From Lentzea albidocapillata (GTDB taxonomy: Bacteria; Actinomycetota; Actinomycetes; Mycobacteriales; Pseudonocardiaceae): 64,000 nt of DNA. Made by a program: the position numbers and the translations under genes. The stretch covers positions 62,001-126,000 of the forward strand of contig NZ_JOEA01000020.1 in assembly GCF_000719115.1 (NCBI RefSeq), given 5' to 3'. The stretch's first letter is position 1. The number at the start of each line of letters is the position of its first letter. The notes below the pieces were generated by a model. It saw nothing but the letters and a program-made list of their open reading frames with translations, did no database searches and was not told the DNA's origin. This document shows positions 1-10,210 of this stretch, piece by piece.

Positions 1-1
1 G

Positions 2-2269
2 TATCCGCAGCGCGAGTTCCCGTACGACCAGCTGCGTGAGATGGCGCGCAACGCCGGCCGGGAGAACCGCGAGCCAGAGCTCTCAGATACCGGGGTGCTC
101 GACGAGAACCGGTTCTTCGACGTCCAGGTCACCTACGCGAAGGCCGAGACGGACGACATCTGCATCGAGATCAGTGCGACGAACCACGGGCCCGAGGACG
201 CGCCGTTGCACCTCCTGCCGCAGCTGTGGTTCCGCAACACGTGGGCGTGGGGCAGGGACCAACGGCCGTGTCAGCTCGTTGCGAGCACCACGGCCGGACG
301 CAAGGTCACGGCTGACCACGGCAACCTCGGCCGGTACACGCTGCATCTGGACGACTCGCCGTCGATGCTCATGACGGACAACGAGACCAACGAGGTGTCG
401 CTCTTCGGGGCCGAGCGCAACCCGTCGCCGTGGACCAAGGACGGCATCTGCGACTACGTGGTGCGTGGCAGCACGAGCAGTTGTCAGGTCGTGGGGCCGG
501 ACGACGCCGGGGTGGCGGGCACCAAGTTCGCGGCCTGGTACTCGTTCGACCCCGTGGAGCCGGGCGAGACGGTGACGGTCCGGCTGCGGCTCGTCGGCGG
601 CGACGGGCACCTGGACCCGTTCGGGCCGAGCTTCGAAGAGACCGTGGCGCGGCGCAGGATCGAGGCCGACGAGTTCCACGACGCCATCGCGCCACAGACC
701 GAGCCCGAGGAGAAGCACGTGCTGCGGCGCGCGCTCGCGGGTCTCATGTGGACGAAGCAGCACTACAGGTTCCGCACGCGCGACTGGCTCGACGGCGATC
801 CGACGAAGCCCGAGGCGCCCAGTTCCAGACGTACGCCCGAGGCGCGCAACGTGCACTGGCGGCACCTCGACGTCGCCGACGTGATCTCGATGCCGGACGA
901 GTGGGAGTACCCGTGGTTCGCGGCGTGGGACCTCGCGTTCCACACCATCCCGTTCACGCTGGTCGACCCGGCGTTCGCGAAGGAGCAGCTGCTGCTGTTC
1001 TGCCGTGAGTGGATGATGCACCCGAACGGCCAGATTCCCGCCTACGAGTGGGAGTTCGGCGACGTCAACCCGCCGGTGCACGCGTGGGCGGCGTTGCAGG
1101 TCTACCGCGCGGACGGCAGCAGGGACCGCGGGTTCCTCGCCAAGATCTTCCACAAGCTGCTGCTCAACTTCTCCTGGTGGGTCAACCGCAAGGACGCCGA
1201 CGGCAGCTACCTGTTCGAGGGCGGGTTCCTCGGCATGGACAACATCGGGCCGGTCAACCGGTCCGAGCCGATGCTGGGCGAGTGGCGGCTGGAGCAGTCC
1301 GACGCGACGTCGTGGATGGCCGCGTACAGCCTGCACCTCATGCAGATCGCGCTGGAGCTGGCGCGCGACGACGAGTCCTATGAGGACGTCGCGACGAAGT
1401 TCGTCGAGCACTTCCTGTCGATCGCGGAGGCGTTCACGCACTTCGGGTCGCACGGCGGCGGAATCTGGCACGACGAGGACGGCTTCTGCTACGACCGCGT
1501 CTCGCGGCGCCGTCCCGACGGCGAAGTCGAGTCCGAGCCGGTGCGCGTGCGGTCGATGGTCGGCCTCATCCCGTTGCTGGCCGGCGCTGTTCTCGAACCG
1601 TGGGTGCTCGAAGAGCTGCAGGGGTTCACGAGCCGGCTGGAGCACCTGCTCAAGCGGCGGCCCGAGCTGCGGCAGTTCATCACGTTCCACTACGAGCGCG
1701 GCGCGTTCGTGTCGTTGCTCGACGAGGGCAAGCTCAAGCGCGTGCTGCACCGGATGCTCGACGAGCAGGAGTTCCTGTCGCCGCACGGGATCCGCTCGCT
1801 GAGTGCCGCACACCGCGAGGGCCTGGAGGTCAGCGTCGCGGGCCAGGACCACCGCATGGGCTACGAGCCGGGCGAGTCGCACACGCCGATGTTCGGCGGC
1901 AACTCGAACTGGCGCGGCCCGGTCTGGTTGCCCACGAACGCGCTGCTGGTGGAGGCGCTGCGCACGGTCTGCGCGTTCCACGACGGCATGTTCCAGGTCG
2001 AGATGCCGACGCACTCCGGACGCCGGGTCACCGCCGGCCAGGTCGCGGACGAGCTGAGCGACCGGCTCGTCGGGCTCTTCCTGCCCGACCACGACGGGCG
2101 CCGGCCGTCGGACGGCAAGCGGATCGAGGCCTCCGAGTCACCTCTTTGGCGCAGGCACGTCACCTTCAGCGAGTACTTCGACGGGGACACGGGTGAGGGC
2201 CTCGGCGCCACCCACCAGACCGGCTGGACGGCTCTGGTGGCGGGCCTGCTGGCCGAGAGAACACGCTGA
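2..2269 (+). CDS. GH63/MGH1-like glucosidase, 5' truncated by window edge
   Basis: The reading frame is open from base 2 ([13 protein letters not shown] precedes the first ATG at 41), so the gene begins outside the window; about 755 residues are visible. The N-terminal half resembles the beta-sandwich of large bacterial glucosidases. The C-terminal half has the (alpha/alpha)6 barrel signature of the mannosylglycerate hydrolase MGH1 / GH63 group, including [14 protein letters not shown] and, near the end, [16 protein letters not shown]. Expected role: hydrolysis of an alpha-linked glucoside in the cytoplasm. Substrate cannot be read from the sequence. The tail AGLLAERTR is complete. Confidence 0.85.
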   Translation, partial: YPQREFPYDQLREMARNAGRENREPELSDTGVLDENRFFDVQVTYAKAETDDICIEISATNHGPEDAPLHLLPQLWFRNTWAWGRDQRPCQLVASTTAGRKVTADHGNLGRYTLHLDDSPSMLMTDNETNEVSLFGAERNPSPWTKDGICDYVVRGSTSSCQVVGPDDAGVAGTKFAAWYSFDPVEPGETVTVRLRLVGGDGHLDPFGPSFEETVARRRIEADEFHDAIAPQTEPEEKHVLRRALAGLMWTKQHYRFRTRDWLDGDPTKPEAPSSRRTPEARNVHWRHLDVADVISMPDEWEYPWFAAWDLAFHTIPFTLVDPAFAKEQLLLFCREWMMHPNGQIPAYEWEFGDVNPPVHAWAALQVYRADGSRDRGFLAKIFHKLLLNFSWWVNRKDADGSYLFEGGFLGMDNIGPVNRSEPMLGEWRLEQSDATSWMAAYSLHLMQIALELARDDESYEDVATKFVEHFLSIAEAFTHFGSHGGGIWHDEDGFCYDRVSRRRPDGEVESEPVRVRSMVGLIPLLAGAVLEPWVLEELQGFTSRLEHLLKRRPELRQFITFHYERGAFVSLLDEGKLKRVLHRMLDEQEFLSPHGIRSLSAAHREGLEVSVAGQDHRMGYEPGESHTPMFGGNSNWRGPVWLPTNALLVEALRTVCAFHDGMFQVEMPTHSGRRVTAGQVADELSDRLVGLFLPDHDGRRPSDGKRIEASESPLWRRHVTFSEYFDGDTGEGLGATHQTGWTALVAGLLAERTR

Positions 2270-2510
2270 CCAGCGCCGTCGTGATCAAATCCTGATCAAG
2301 GACACGCTCGCAGATGGTTATCATTCGTGCGCAATACGTGAAGACGTTGTGTGATCTGGCCCAAATCGCGCAAGATTCTGTGCCTGAAAGACCGATTTGA
2401 CGCAAAATCATTGCAAGGCAGTGGCCTGTAACACCCACGTGCTGTCCACCGCGTCAACCGAGTGGCAGGATCCCGTTCACTCGTCCGCGACAGTTACGAG
2501 GAGTGACGCA

Positions 2511-3329
2511 GTGGCTCGTCGATCCAGGCACGTGCTCGCCCTACTGCCCGCAGCGGCCCTTGCGCTGACCGCGCTCGCCGGATGCGCGACGAGCACCAAC
2601 AGCGGCGGTGGCACCACCGACGGTGGGATCAAGCTTGTCAAGGAAGGCAAGCTCGTCACCTGTACCCACCTGTCCTACAAGCCGTTCCAGTACACCGATG
2701 GTGACAAGACCGTCGGCTTCGACGTCGATCTGGTCGATCTGATCGCCGAGGAACTGAAGGTCAAGCAGGAGATCTTCGACACCCAGTTCGAGACGATCAC
2801 GTCTGGCGCGAGCTTCAACGCGAACCAGTGTGACCTCGCCGCGGCGGGTATGACGATCAAGGAAGAACGCAAGCAGGGGATGGACTTCTCCGACCCGTAC
2901 TTCGAGGCCTCGCAGGCGCTGCTGGTCAAGAAGGACTCGCCGATCAAGTCGCTGGCGGATCTCAAGGGCAAGAAGATCGGTGTCCAGCAGGACACCACCG
3001 GTGAGATCTACGCCAACGACAACAAGGCCGCCAACGGCTACGAGGTCATCCAGTTCGAGGACCTCCCGCTGATGGAGACCGCCGTGCGCACCGGCGCCGT
3101 CGACGCCGCGATCAACGACAACGGCGTGCTCCTCGACTACGTCAAGGAGTTCCCGGACACCGCCGTCTCCGCCGAGTTCGACACGAACGAGCAGTACGGC
3201 ATCGGCGTGAAGAAGGGCAACACCGCGCTGCTGGCCAAGATCAACGAGGTCCTGAAGAAGGCCAAGGACAGCGGCAAGTACGACGAGATCTACGAGAAGT
3301 GGTTCGGCAAGAAGCCGGAGAAGAAGTAG
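2511..3329 (+). CDS. Polar amino acid (glutamate-type) ABC transporter substrate-binding lipoprotein
   Basis: A type-3 periplasmic-binding-fold lipoprotein of 272 aa. The start is GTG 2511, preceded by GAGGAG at 2499-2504; an upstream ATG at 2397 would add 38 residues unlike a signal peptide. The lipobox is LTALAGC, followed by a Ser/Thr/Gly linker. Family motifs include GFDVDLVDLIAE, FSDPYFEASQALLV and GVQQDTTGE. First gene of the operon with permease and ATPase downstream. The substrate is inferred to be glutamate, glutamine or a related polar amino acid from family resemblance. The 240-nt upstream region holds the dyad TGATCAAATCCTGATCA at 2281-2297. Confidence 0.9.
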   Translation: MARRSRHVLALLPAAALALTALAGCATSTNSGGGTTDGGIKLVKEGKLVTCTHLSYKPFQYTDGDKTVGFDVDLVDLIAEELKVKQEIFDTQFETITSGASFNANQCDLAAAGMTIKEERKQGMDFSDPYFEASQALLVKKDSPIKSLADLKGKKIGVQQDTTGEIYANDNKAANGYEVIQFEDLPLMETAVRTGAVDAAINDNGVLLDYVKEFPDTAVSAEFDTNEQYGIGVKKGNTALLAKINEVLKKAKDSGKYDEIYEKWFGKKPEKK

Positions 3330-3402
3330 CGATCTGAGCTGGCGGGGCGGCGGACGACGCCGCCCCGTTCGCGTCCGAACCACATCCGCTAGGAGTCGTA
3401 CC

Positions 3403-4200
3403 ATGGCGCTGTCCAAGCGCAGGCGGGCCGAATACTTCCGGTACGCGCAGTACACGCTGCTCGTCGTCGCCGCCCTGGTGATCGCGTTCTTCGCCGACTG
3501 GGAGCAGATCCGCACGGCGTTCTTCAACTTCAAGACGATGGGGGACATGTTCCCCAACGTCATCACCATCGCGTTGAAGAACACACTCATCTACACCGCA
3601 CTCGGATTCGGGTTCGGCCTCGCGCTGGGTCTGGTCCTCGCGCTGATGAAGCTCTCGTCGATCGCGCCGTACCGCTGGATCGCGACGATCTACATCGAGT
3701 TCTTCCGCGGCATTCCGGCACTGCTGGTGTTCATCGGTCTCGCGTACGGCGTGCCGCTCGCGTTCCAGCTCCAGTTCGACATCTACTCCACGGTCATGCT
3801 GGCGCTCGGCATCGTCGGTGCCGCCTACATCGCCGAGACCATCCGCGCCGGCCTCCAGGCAGTGCCGAAGGGGCAGGTCGAGGCGGCGCGCTCGCTGGGC
3901 ATGTCGCAGGGCCGCGCGATGATCACCATCGTGATCCCGCAGGCGTTCCGGATCATCCTGCCGCCGCTGACCAACGAGCTGATCCTGCTGACCAAGGACT
4001 CCTCGCTGATCTACATCATCGGGCTCGCCCGTGACCAGTACGAGCTGACGAAGTTCGGGCGGGAGACGCTGAGCCGCAGCCCGTCGCTCACCCCGATCCT
4101 CGTCGTCGGTCTGTGCTACCTGATCATCACGTTGCCTCTCGGGTACCTGTCGAGGCACCTGGAGCGCCGCTCCGGCGGAAAGAAGGTGTCCGTCCTGTGA
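3403..4200 (+). CDS. Polar amino acid ABC transporter permease
   Basis: Inner-membrane permease of 265 aa with an N-terminal transmembrane segment (about 13-30) and further helices from about 55. It carries the EAA loop [22 protein letters not shown], the cytoplasmic contact for the ATPase. It follows the binding protein by 73 nt and overlaps the ATPase start by 4 nt (GTGA). Only one permease gene is present, whereas the Corynebacterium gluABCD system has two, so a homodimer is likely. Confidence 0.92.
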   Translation: MALSKRRRAEYFRYAQYTLLVVAALVIAFFADWEQIRTAFFNFKTMGDMFPNVITIALKNTLIYTALGFGFGLALGLVLALMKLSSIAPYRWIATIYIEFFRGIPALLVFIGLAYGVPLAFQLQFDIYSTVMLALGIVGAAYIAETIRAGLQAVPKGQVEAARSLGMSQGRAMITIVIPQAFRIILPPLTNELILLTKDSSLIYIIGLARDQYELTKFGRETLSRSPSLTPILVVGLCYLIITLPLGYLSRHLERRSGGKKVSVL

Positions 4201-4964
4201 GCGAGATTTCCGTTGAGATCACCGGGCTGAAGAAGTCGTTCGGCTCGTTGGACGTCCTCAAGGGCATCGACGTCACGGTCAACCGCGGTGACGTGGTCTG
4301 CGTCATCGGTCCGTCGGGTTCCGGCAAGTCGACGTTGCTGCGCTGCGTGAACCTGCTGGAGGAGCCGAACGACGGCAAGATCGTCGTCAACGGTGTCGAG
4401 CTGACCGATCACGACGTCGACATCGACCTGGCTCGCACGAAGATCGGCATGGTCTTCCAGTCGTTCAACCTGTTCTCACACCTGAACGTCCTCGCGAACC
4501 TCACCGTCGCGCAGCGCAAGGTGCTCAAGCGCGGCGAGAAGGAAGCGCAGGAGATCGCCCTGCGCAACCTGGACCGGGTCGGCCTGCTGGAGAAGGCCAA
4601 CTCGATGCCCGCGCAGCTCTCCGGTGGCCAGCAGCAACGCGTGGCGATCGCCCGCGCGCTGTCGATGGACCCCGACGTGATGCTGTTCGACGAGCCCACC
4701 TCGGCGCTCGACCCCGAGCTCGTCGGTGACGTGCTGGGCGTGATGCGCCAGCTCGCCGACGAGGGCATGACGATGCTGGTCGTGACGCACGAGATGCAGT
4801 TCGCCCGCGAGGTCGCCGACAAGGTGATCTTCATGGACGGCGGCTACATCGTCGAGGAGGGTCCGGCGGCCGAGGTGATCGGCAACCCGCAGGAGCCGCG
4901 CACCCAGGAGTTCCTGGCGCGCGTGCTCGACCCGACGCACCACGGTCCGAGCGACCCGGTCTAG
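4197..4964 (+). CDS. Polar amino acid ABC transporter ATP-binding protein
   Basis: ATPase of 255 aa energising the transporter encoded just upstream. Walker [10 protein letters not shown] is at about 38-46, the ABC signature LSGGQQQR at 141-148, Walker B VMLFDEP at 161-167, and the switch histidine is in [10 protein letters not shown]. This layout is typical of the GlnQ/GluA group. The GTG start at 4197 overlaps the permease stop, indicating translational coupling. A longer in-frame open stretch back to 4113 lies wholly inside the permease gene and is not needed. Confidence 0.94.
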   Translation: MSEISVEITGLKKSFGSLDVLKGIDVTVNRGDVVCVIGPSGSGKSTLLRCVNLLEEPNDGKIVVNGVELTDHDVDIDLARTKIGMVFQSFNLFSHLNVLANLTVAQRKVLKRGEKEAQEIALRNLDRVGLLEKANSMPAQLSGGQQQRVAIARALSMDPDVMLFDEPTSALDPELVGDVLGVMRQLADEGMTMLVVTHEMQFAREVADKVIFMDGGYIVEEGPAAEVIGNPQEPRTQEFLARVLDPTHHGPSDPV

Positions 4965-4968
4965 CTGC

Positions 4969-7077
4969 ATGGCGAGGGGGAAGGTCGCCGCGGCGGACGT
5001 GCTGCGGGGGCTGTTGGGGGAGAACGACAACTCTGGTGGTGGCGGGTGGAGGTTGCCTCGGCGCAAGCCGAGCACCCCGCCCGTTATCCGCGTGGTCGAC
5101 CGGGTGGTCACCGACGTGCTCGACCTGCGCGCGGTCGAGGTGCCTTACGTGCTGGAGTTCGAGCGCTGCCAGTTCGAGGCGGCGCCGGACCTGCGGCAGG
5201 CGAATCTGGCGGGCATCTCGTTCACCGACTGCGACCTGCCCGGTCTCGAAGCGCGCAACCTCAGCAGTGGCAACGACGTGTCGCTGCTCGACTGCCGCGT
5301 CTCGGGCCTGACCGACTTCACCGACGCCGAGATCGCGGGCTCGGTCCTGTTGCGGGACACCAGGTTCAGCGTGCCGGGCGGGCTGTGCCTGCACGGTGAC
5401 CGGCTGACGGTCGCCGGTGCGCTGCTCGGGTTCGGCATCGTCACCGAGGGCGAGGTGCGGCTCGCGGGCGCGCGCATCGGCGGCAACGTCAACCTCGGCA
5501 GCGCGGTGCTGGAGAACGCCGACGGCTTCACGTTGAACGGCAACGGCATGCAGGTCGGCGGCAACTTCCTCGGCGCGTTCACCTCGCACGGCGTGGTGTT
5601 CCTGGCCAACGCGCGGATCAGTTCGACGCTGTCCTTGAGTGGCGCGACGCTCTCGCGCGGGCCGGACTTCACGGCCTCCAGCGACCCGCACGCCGACCCG
5701 TCCGCCACGCTCTTCCTCGACCGGGTGGACGTGTCCGGTGACCTGCAGCTCGACCGCGGCTTCACCAGCCAGGGCACGATCCGCGCGGTGAACGCGAAGA
5801 TCGGCGGCACGTTCACGCTGGCAGAAGCGGTGCTGGACGCCGTGTCGCCGCCGTCGGCCGGCACCGACCCGACCGGCTCGGGCCGCGCGTTGCACGTCGA
5901 CGGCGCGGAGATCGGCGGCGACGTCGTCGGCCGTGGCGTGCGGATCAAGGGCCAGCTGCGCATGGTCGACACGCACGTGCGCGGCAGCATCACCATCGAA
6001 CGGGCCACTGTGGACAATCCGGCCGCGGATGCCGTGCTGGCCAACCGTTCCCAGATCGGCAGCAACTTCGTGGTGCGCGAGTCGGACGTCGCCGGCGGCC
6101 TGGAGCTGCGCGGCATCACCGTCGGCGCGAACCTCGACCTGCGCGGCAGCCGGTTGATCAAGCCGGGCAAGTACCGGCACCAGCCGCGCGAGAAGCCGTC
6201 GCTCGACATCGGTGGCGCCACGATCGGCCGCGACCTCATCTGCGCGCGCGGCGACAAGGAGTTCGTCGCGCATGGCGGCGTGCGGTGCCGTCGCGCGATG
6301 ATCGGCCGGATGGCGAACTTCAACGGCGCGGTGCTCGGCTACAAGCTCGACAGCCACGCGTTGAACGCCATGGGCATGCAGGTGCAGGAGCTGATGCTCA
6401 ACGTCGTGTCGCCACCCAAGGGCCTCGTGACGCTGCGGCAGGCGCGCTGCACGTCGTTGGACGACAACGAGAACTTCTGGAACGCCACGGGTTTCATCGA
6501 CCTCGACGACTTCCGCTACGACTCGCTCGCCTATCCGATCGACCTGCGCGACGACGACCAGGTGCAGCAGCGGCTGCGCTGGCTGCGGCAGGCGATGCGG
6601 CGCAGCTACCACCCGCGCCCGTACGACCAGTTCGCCGAGATGCTGACCGCGGCCGGCAACGAGGAGCACGCCTCGACCGTGCTGATCGAGAAGCAACGCC
6701 TGCGGTACCGCGCGGTCGCCGAGGGCATGCGGTTCTTCGGTCCGCTGGTGCTGGTGTGGAGCTTCCTGCAACGGTCGATGGTCGGCTACGGCTACCGGCC
6801 GGCGCGGGCGCTGGGATGGCTGATCGCGGCGTGGTTCCTCGGCAGCATCTGGTTCCAGGTCCAGGGACGGTTGACCGAGATCAACGAAGATGACCACCTG
6901 CCGTGGAACGCCTGGATCTACACGATCGACCTGGTGGTGCCGATCGTCGACTTCGGCAACAAGAACCGCTGGCAGACGCCGGGCGCGTCGCAGTGGATCG
7001 CGTCCGGACTGATCGTGACGGGCTGGATCCTGGCGACGACCGTGGCGGCCGGTCTGACCCGGATGCTGAAGAGGTAG
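4969..7077 (+). CDS. Beta-helix repeat membrane protein of unknown function
   Basis: A 702-aa protein. Residues about 40-480 are irregular short repeats with regularly spaced G, N, L, V and A and phrases such as GARIGGNVNLG, NAKIGGTFTL and GAEIGGDVVGRG, typical of a right-handed parallel beta-helix like pentapeptide-repeat or bactofilin-like proteins. Then comes an alpha-helical segment (about 520-600) and three C-terminal hydrophobic segments (FFGPLVLVWSF, GWLIAAWFLGSIWF, IASGLIVTGWILATTVAAG). Streptomyces homologues are often labelled membrane-associated oxidoreductase, but I see no cofactor motif supporting that. It starts 4 nt after the transporter ATPase, probably in the same transcript. 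Confidence 0.8.
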   Translation: MARGKVAAADVLRGLLGENDNSGGGGWRLPRRKPSTPPVIRVVDRVVTDVLDLRAVEVPYVLEFERCQFEAAPDLRQANLAGISFTDCDLPGLEARNLSSGNDVSLLDCRVSGLTDFTDAEIAGSVLLRDTRFSVPGGLCLHGDRLTVAGALLGFGIVTEGEVRLAGARIGGNVNLGSAVLENADGFTLNGNGMQVGGNFLGAFTSHGVVFLANARISSTLSLSGATLSRGPDFTASSDPHADPSATLFLDRVDVSGDLQLDRGFTSQGTIRAVNAKIGGTFTLAEAVLDAVSPPSAGTDPTGSGRALHVDGAEIGGDVVGRGVRIKGQLRMVDTHVRGSITIERATVDNPAADAVLANRSQIGSNFVVRESDVAGGLELRGITVGANLDLRGSRLIKPGKYRHQPREKPSLDIGGATIGRDLICARGDKEFVAHGGVRCRRAMIGRMANFNGAVLGYKLDSHALNAMGMQVQELMLNVVSPPKGLVTLRQARCTSLDDNENFWNATGFIDLDDFRYDSLAYPIDLRDDDQVQQRLRWLRQAMRRSYHPRPYDQFAEMLTAAGNEEHASTVLIEKQRLRYRAVAEGMRFFGPLVLVWSFLQRSMVGYGYRPARALGWLIAAWFLGSIWFQVQGRLTEINEDDHLPWNAWIYTIDLVVPIVDFGNKNRWQTPGASQWIASGLIVTGWILATTVAAGLTRMLKR

Positions 7078-7130
7078 AACGCCACCATCGGGGTATTTCG
7101 CCGCCTGGTGAACAGTGGTGCGATCGTCCG

Positions 7131-9299
7131 GTGATCGCCGCCGAGTCCACCGAGCTGTTCGTCGGACCTCGGACCGCACTGCTGCAGGTGGTGCGGCTGA
7201 CCTCGCCCACGGTGGCGGGACCGGTGCACGCGCACGTCTCCGGGCCCGGCCTGCACTCGCCGCGGCACGGCGGTTCGCTGGTGCCGGGGCCGTTCGGCTA
7301 CGAGCTCGCCATCGACGTGTCCGAGCACCCACCCGGTGCCGTCGTGCCCGCACAGGCAGTCGTGCGGTCGGCCGCCGGCGAGGAGTCGTGCACGTTCTCG
7401 CTGGTCGTGGGCTCGCCGGGGTGGACGGTGCACCTCGTCGGGCACGTCGCGGGCGACGCCCCGTTCCCTGCCGTGCGCGCCCATCTGGACCTCGCGCTGA
7501 CCGATCCCGCCTACCGGTTCGCCGTGACGTCGGTCGAGTTGTTGCAGCCGTACTGGGACACGTTCCCGCAGCACCGCTCGTTGCTGCTGCGGCTGATCTA
7601 CGAAGGCCGGGTCGAGGTCGTCGGGTCCGAGTCCAATGTGGTCGGTGTGCCGCCGCTGCTGTCCTCGCTGCCGTCCGGGCCTTCGCTGGCGGCCTCGTCG
7701 CTGGCTGAGGCCGAGCGGTCGGTCTACTCCTCGTTCCTGGAGTTGCGGTCCGGGGTTGTTGCGCCGCACGTGATGCTGCCGGTCGGTTCCGATCGTGAGG
7801 GTCCGAACCCGTGGGTGACCGCGATCCACCACGACTGGAGCGCGCGCTACACGTGGCCGCGGATGATCTGCTCGTTGCCGCGCGCCTACTACGTGCGCGG
7901 ATCCGTGCCCGTGCCGCCCGCACCTGCGGACGACTCGCCTGCCGCTGTGTTCGCTTCGCACGCGGCTCGGCTGACCGGGGCTGCATATCCTGCCGCCGCG
8001 CTCTCACGCGCTGCGGTGGCGCACCCGCGGGAGGCCTTCGACCTGCAGTCCGACGTCATCTCGCGGTCGCTCGCGGCCTTGACGTCCACTGTGGACTCTT
8101 CGGTGGTCGTGTGGAACCCGTCGTCCTCGGCGTGCACCGACATCATGTCGGTGCACCTGCCGTTCGAGCGCAACGTGCACGTGGAGTTCGACGGCGTTGT
8201 GCTACCGACGTTGGTGGACGGCGTGACCGTGACGTTCTTGGCACGTGAGGTGCCCGCGCGCGGATGGCGCACCTACTCGTTGGTCGAGGACGACATCGAT
8301 CACGGTTGGAAGCGCGGCTACGGCACCGAGATCGCGTCCACTCACTACGTCCTGTCATACGGCCCGATCGCTTCTCTCGTCGCCGTCGACGGTCCTGCTC
8401 TGGAAGCGCCTCGGCTGGTCGGGCCGGTAAGCGTGTGGCACAGCGAGGTCGGCGAGAAGATGGTCGGCTCCACGACCTTCACGCTGTGGAACGAGGTCGG
8501 GCACCTGGGGCCTTCGTCTTTGTACGCCGTGCTCGGCTCACGCAGCCCATCCAGCGGCACCCTGCCGTCCGTGGCGCCGCGACTGGCGTTGGCCGGACCG
8601 CCGCTGGGGCCCGTCTCACCTGCCGTGACCCCGGTGTTCGCGCGCTACTGGCTGCACGAGCCAGCGCCGTTGGGCGGCCTGCGCGCGAACGTCCACCTGG
8701 AGGTGCTCGGCCCGACCCGGCTGCGCGTGGTGACCGTGTCGGACGGCCCGGCGTTCTCCGGCGTCGTCCGGCTCGCGCTGCCCGACGGCTGGTCGGCGTC
8801 GTGGGACTCGTTACCGGTGTCGCTGCCGGCCGGTGGTCACGTGTCGGCCGAGGTGCGCCTGGTGCCGCCGCGGATCCCCGGCTGCCACCCGGTGCGCGCC
8901 ACGTTGGAGGGGCTGCCCTTCGACGTCTACGACGTGGCGCTGCTGACCGTGCCGGAGTGGGACGGTGACGAGCCCGTCGAGGCGCTGTGGGTGGCCTCGT
9001 CGCCGGCCGTGGTGTCGGTCAGACCGGGGGAATCGGCGTCGGTGCGGGTCGTGCTCGCCTCCGGCGCACACGGTGACCTGCCGGTTCAGGCCCGGTTGCT
9101 GTCGCCGCGCTCCTCGTGGGAGTTCGCCGGGCCGTTCTGCGTGAGCGGATTGGTGCCGCGGCAGGGCAGGCTGCCGCTCGACTTCACGCTCGAAGCGCCC
9201 GCCTGGGCCACGCCGGGCACGTGGCCGGCCGTCGTGCGCGTGGCCGCGGGTGACCTGGTCCGCACCACTGCGCCCATCCGCCTCGAAGTGGCTGGTTAA
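7131..9299 (+). CDS. GH38 alpha-mannosidase-like protein with a missing catalytic core
   Basis: A 722-aa protein starting at GTG 7131 (no convincing ribosome site; first in-frame start after the previous stop). The segments ELLQPYWDTFPQHRS, YEGRVEVVGSESN and MLPVGSDREGPNPWVTAIHHDW match landmarks of bacterial GH38 mannosidases, and the C-terminal part looks like NEW3-type beta domains. In true GH38 enzymes a long stretch with the nucleophile Asp and zinc ligands lies between these landmarks. Here they are joined by only about 40 residues, and the usual N-terminal H-x-D metal site is not visible. The product is therefore probably not a hydrolase. It sits between sugar-related genes. Confidence 0.7.
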   Translation: MIAAESTELFVGPRTALLQVVRLTSPTVAGPVHAHVSGPGLHSPRHGGSLVPGPFGYELAIDVSEHPPGAVVPAQAVVRSAAGEESCTFSLVVGSPGWTVHLVGHVAGDAPFPAVRAHLDLALTDPAYRFAVTSVELLQPYWDTFPQHRSLLLRLIYEGRVEVVGSESNVVGVPPLLSSLPSGPSLAASSLAEAERSVYSSFLELRSGVVAPHVMLPVGSDREGPNPWVTAIHHDWSARYTWPRMICSLPRAYYVRGSVPVPPAPADDSPAAVFASHAARLTGAAYPAAALSRAAVAHPREAFDLQSDVISRSLAALTSTVDSSVVVWNPSSSACTDIMSVHLPFERNVHVEFDGVVLPTLVDGVTVTFLAREVPARGWRTYSLVEDDIDHGWKRGYGTEIASTHYVLSYGPIASLVAVDGPALEAPRLVGPVSVWHSEVGEKMVGSTTFTLWNEVGHLGPSSLYAVLGSRSPSSGTLPSVAPRLALAGPPLGPVSPAVTPVFARYWLHEPAPLGGLRANVHLEVLGPTRLRVVTVSDGPAFSGVVRLALPDGWSASWDSLPVSLPAGGHVSAEVRLVPPRIPGCHPVRATLEGLPFDVYDVALLTVPEWDGDEPVEALWVASSPAVVSVRPGESASVRVVLASGAHGDLPVQARLLSPRSSWEFAGPFCVSGLVPRQGRLPLDFTLEAPAWATPGTWPAVVRVAAGDLVRTTAPIRLEVAG

Positions 9300-9310
9300 G
9301 CTGCGTCACC

Positions 9311-10210
9311 GTGACTGATCTGGTGCTGGCACTGGACTTCGGCGGCACCAAGATCGCCGCCGCGCTGGTGGACCCGTTCGGCTCGGTGGTGCGGTCCTCG
9401 CGCGTGCCGACGCCGTCCGAAAACCCTTGGGACGCGGTCGTCTCAGTGATCTCCGAGGTGGTCCAGGACTCGGCCGTAGCGGGCGTGGGCATCGCTTCCG
9501 CGGGCCCGGTCGACACCACCGCAGGCACCGTCTCGCCGATCAACGTGCCGTCGTGGCAGGAGTTCCCGCTGCGGTCGTCGGTGGCGTCGCTGTTCCCCGG
9601 CGTCCCGGTCGAACTCGCGGGCGACGGCGTGTGCATGGCGCTGGGCGAACACTGGCGCGGCGCCGGCCAGGGCAGCACGTTCATGGTCGGCCTCGTCGTG
9701 TCGACCGGTGTCGGTGGCGGCCTGGTGCTGGACGGACGGCCGTTCGGCGGCCGCACCGGCAACGCGGGCCACATCGGCCACATCGTCGTGGAACCCGACG
9801 GCGAACCCTGCACGTGCGGCGGCCGGGGGTGCGTGGAGACCATCGCGGGCGGCCCGCGCATGGTGGCCTGGGCGCGCCGCGCCGGCTGGCCGGCACCGGA
9901 CCACGCCGACGCCGCCCTGCTCGCCGCCGCCGCCCTGTCCGGCGAGGAGATCCCGCTGGAGGCCTTCGACCGTGCCGGTCAGGCCGTCGGGATGGCGATC
10001 GCCGGGGCTGCCGCGGTGTGCGACCTGGAGCTCGCCGTCATCGGGGGTGGGGTGGCGCAGGCCGGGGAACTGCTGTTCGAGCCGGTGCGGCGGACGTTGA
10101 AGACTCATGCCGGGCTGTCTTACCTGAGTGGGCTGGAGGTGCGGGCGGCTGAGCTGGGTGGGGAAGCCGGGCTGGTGGGGGCGGCTGCGCTGGTTCGGCA
10201 GTCCGTTTGA
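9311..10210 (+). CDS. ROK-family sugar kinase (glucokinase-like)
   Basis: A 299-aa cytoplasmic kinase expected to phosphorylate glucose or an N-acetylhexosamine with ATP. The N-terminal phosphate loop is LALDFGGTKIAAALV. The ROK zinc-binding motif CTCGGRGCVE is near residue 170, preceded by the GHIGHIVVE segment carrying the catalytic-region histidine and glutamate. GTG start at 9311, 11 nt after the GH38-like gene. The last 25 codons are duplicated downstream at 10283-10357. Confidence 0.87.
   Translation: MTDLVLALDFGGTKIAAALVDPFGSVVRSSRVPTPSENPWDAVVSVISEVVQDSAVAGVGIASAGPVDTTAGTVSPINVPSWQEFPLRSSVASLFPGVPVELAGDGVCMALGEHWRGAGQGSTFMVGLVVSTGVGGGLVLDGRPFGGRTGNAGHIGHIVVEPDGEPCTCGGRGCVETIAGGPRMVAWARRAGWPAPDHADAALLAAAALSGEEIPLEAFDRAGQAVGMAIAGAAAVCDLELAVIGGGVAQAGELLFEPVRRTLKTHAGLSYLSGLEVRAAELGGEAGLVGAAALVRQSV

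Noticed and set aside
83..2092. Long minus-strand frame opposite the glucosidase
   Set aside because: Codon positions are those of the plus-strand gene; no protein motif.
4831..8007. Open frame of over 1000 codons on the minus strand
   Set aside because: Arg/Ala/Pro-rich composition, antisense to the ATPase, beta-helix and GH38-like genes; a high-GC shadow.
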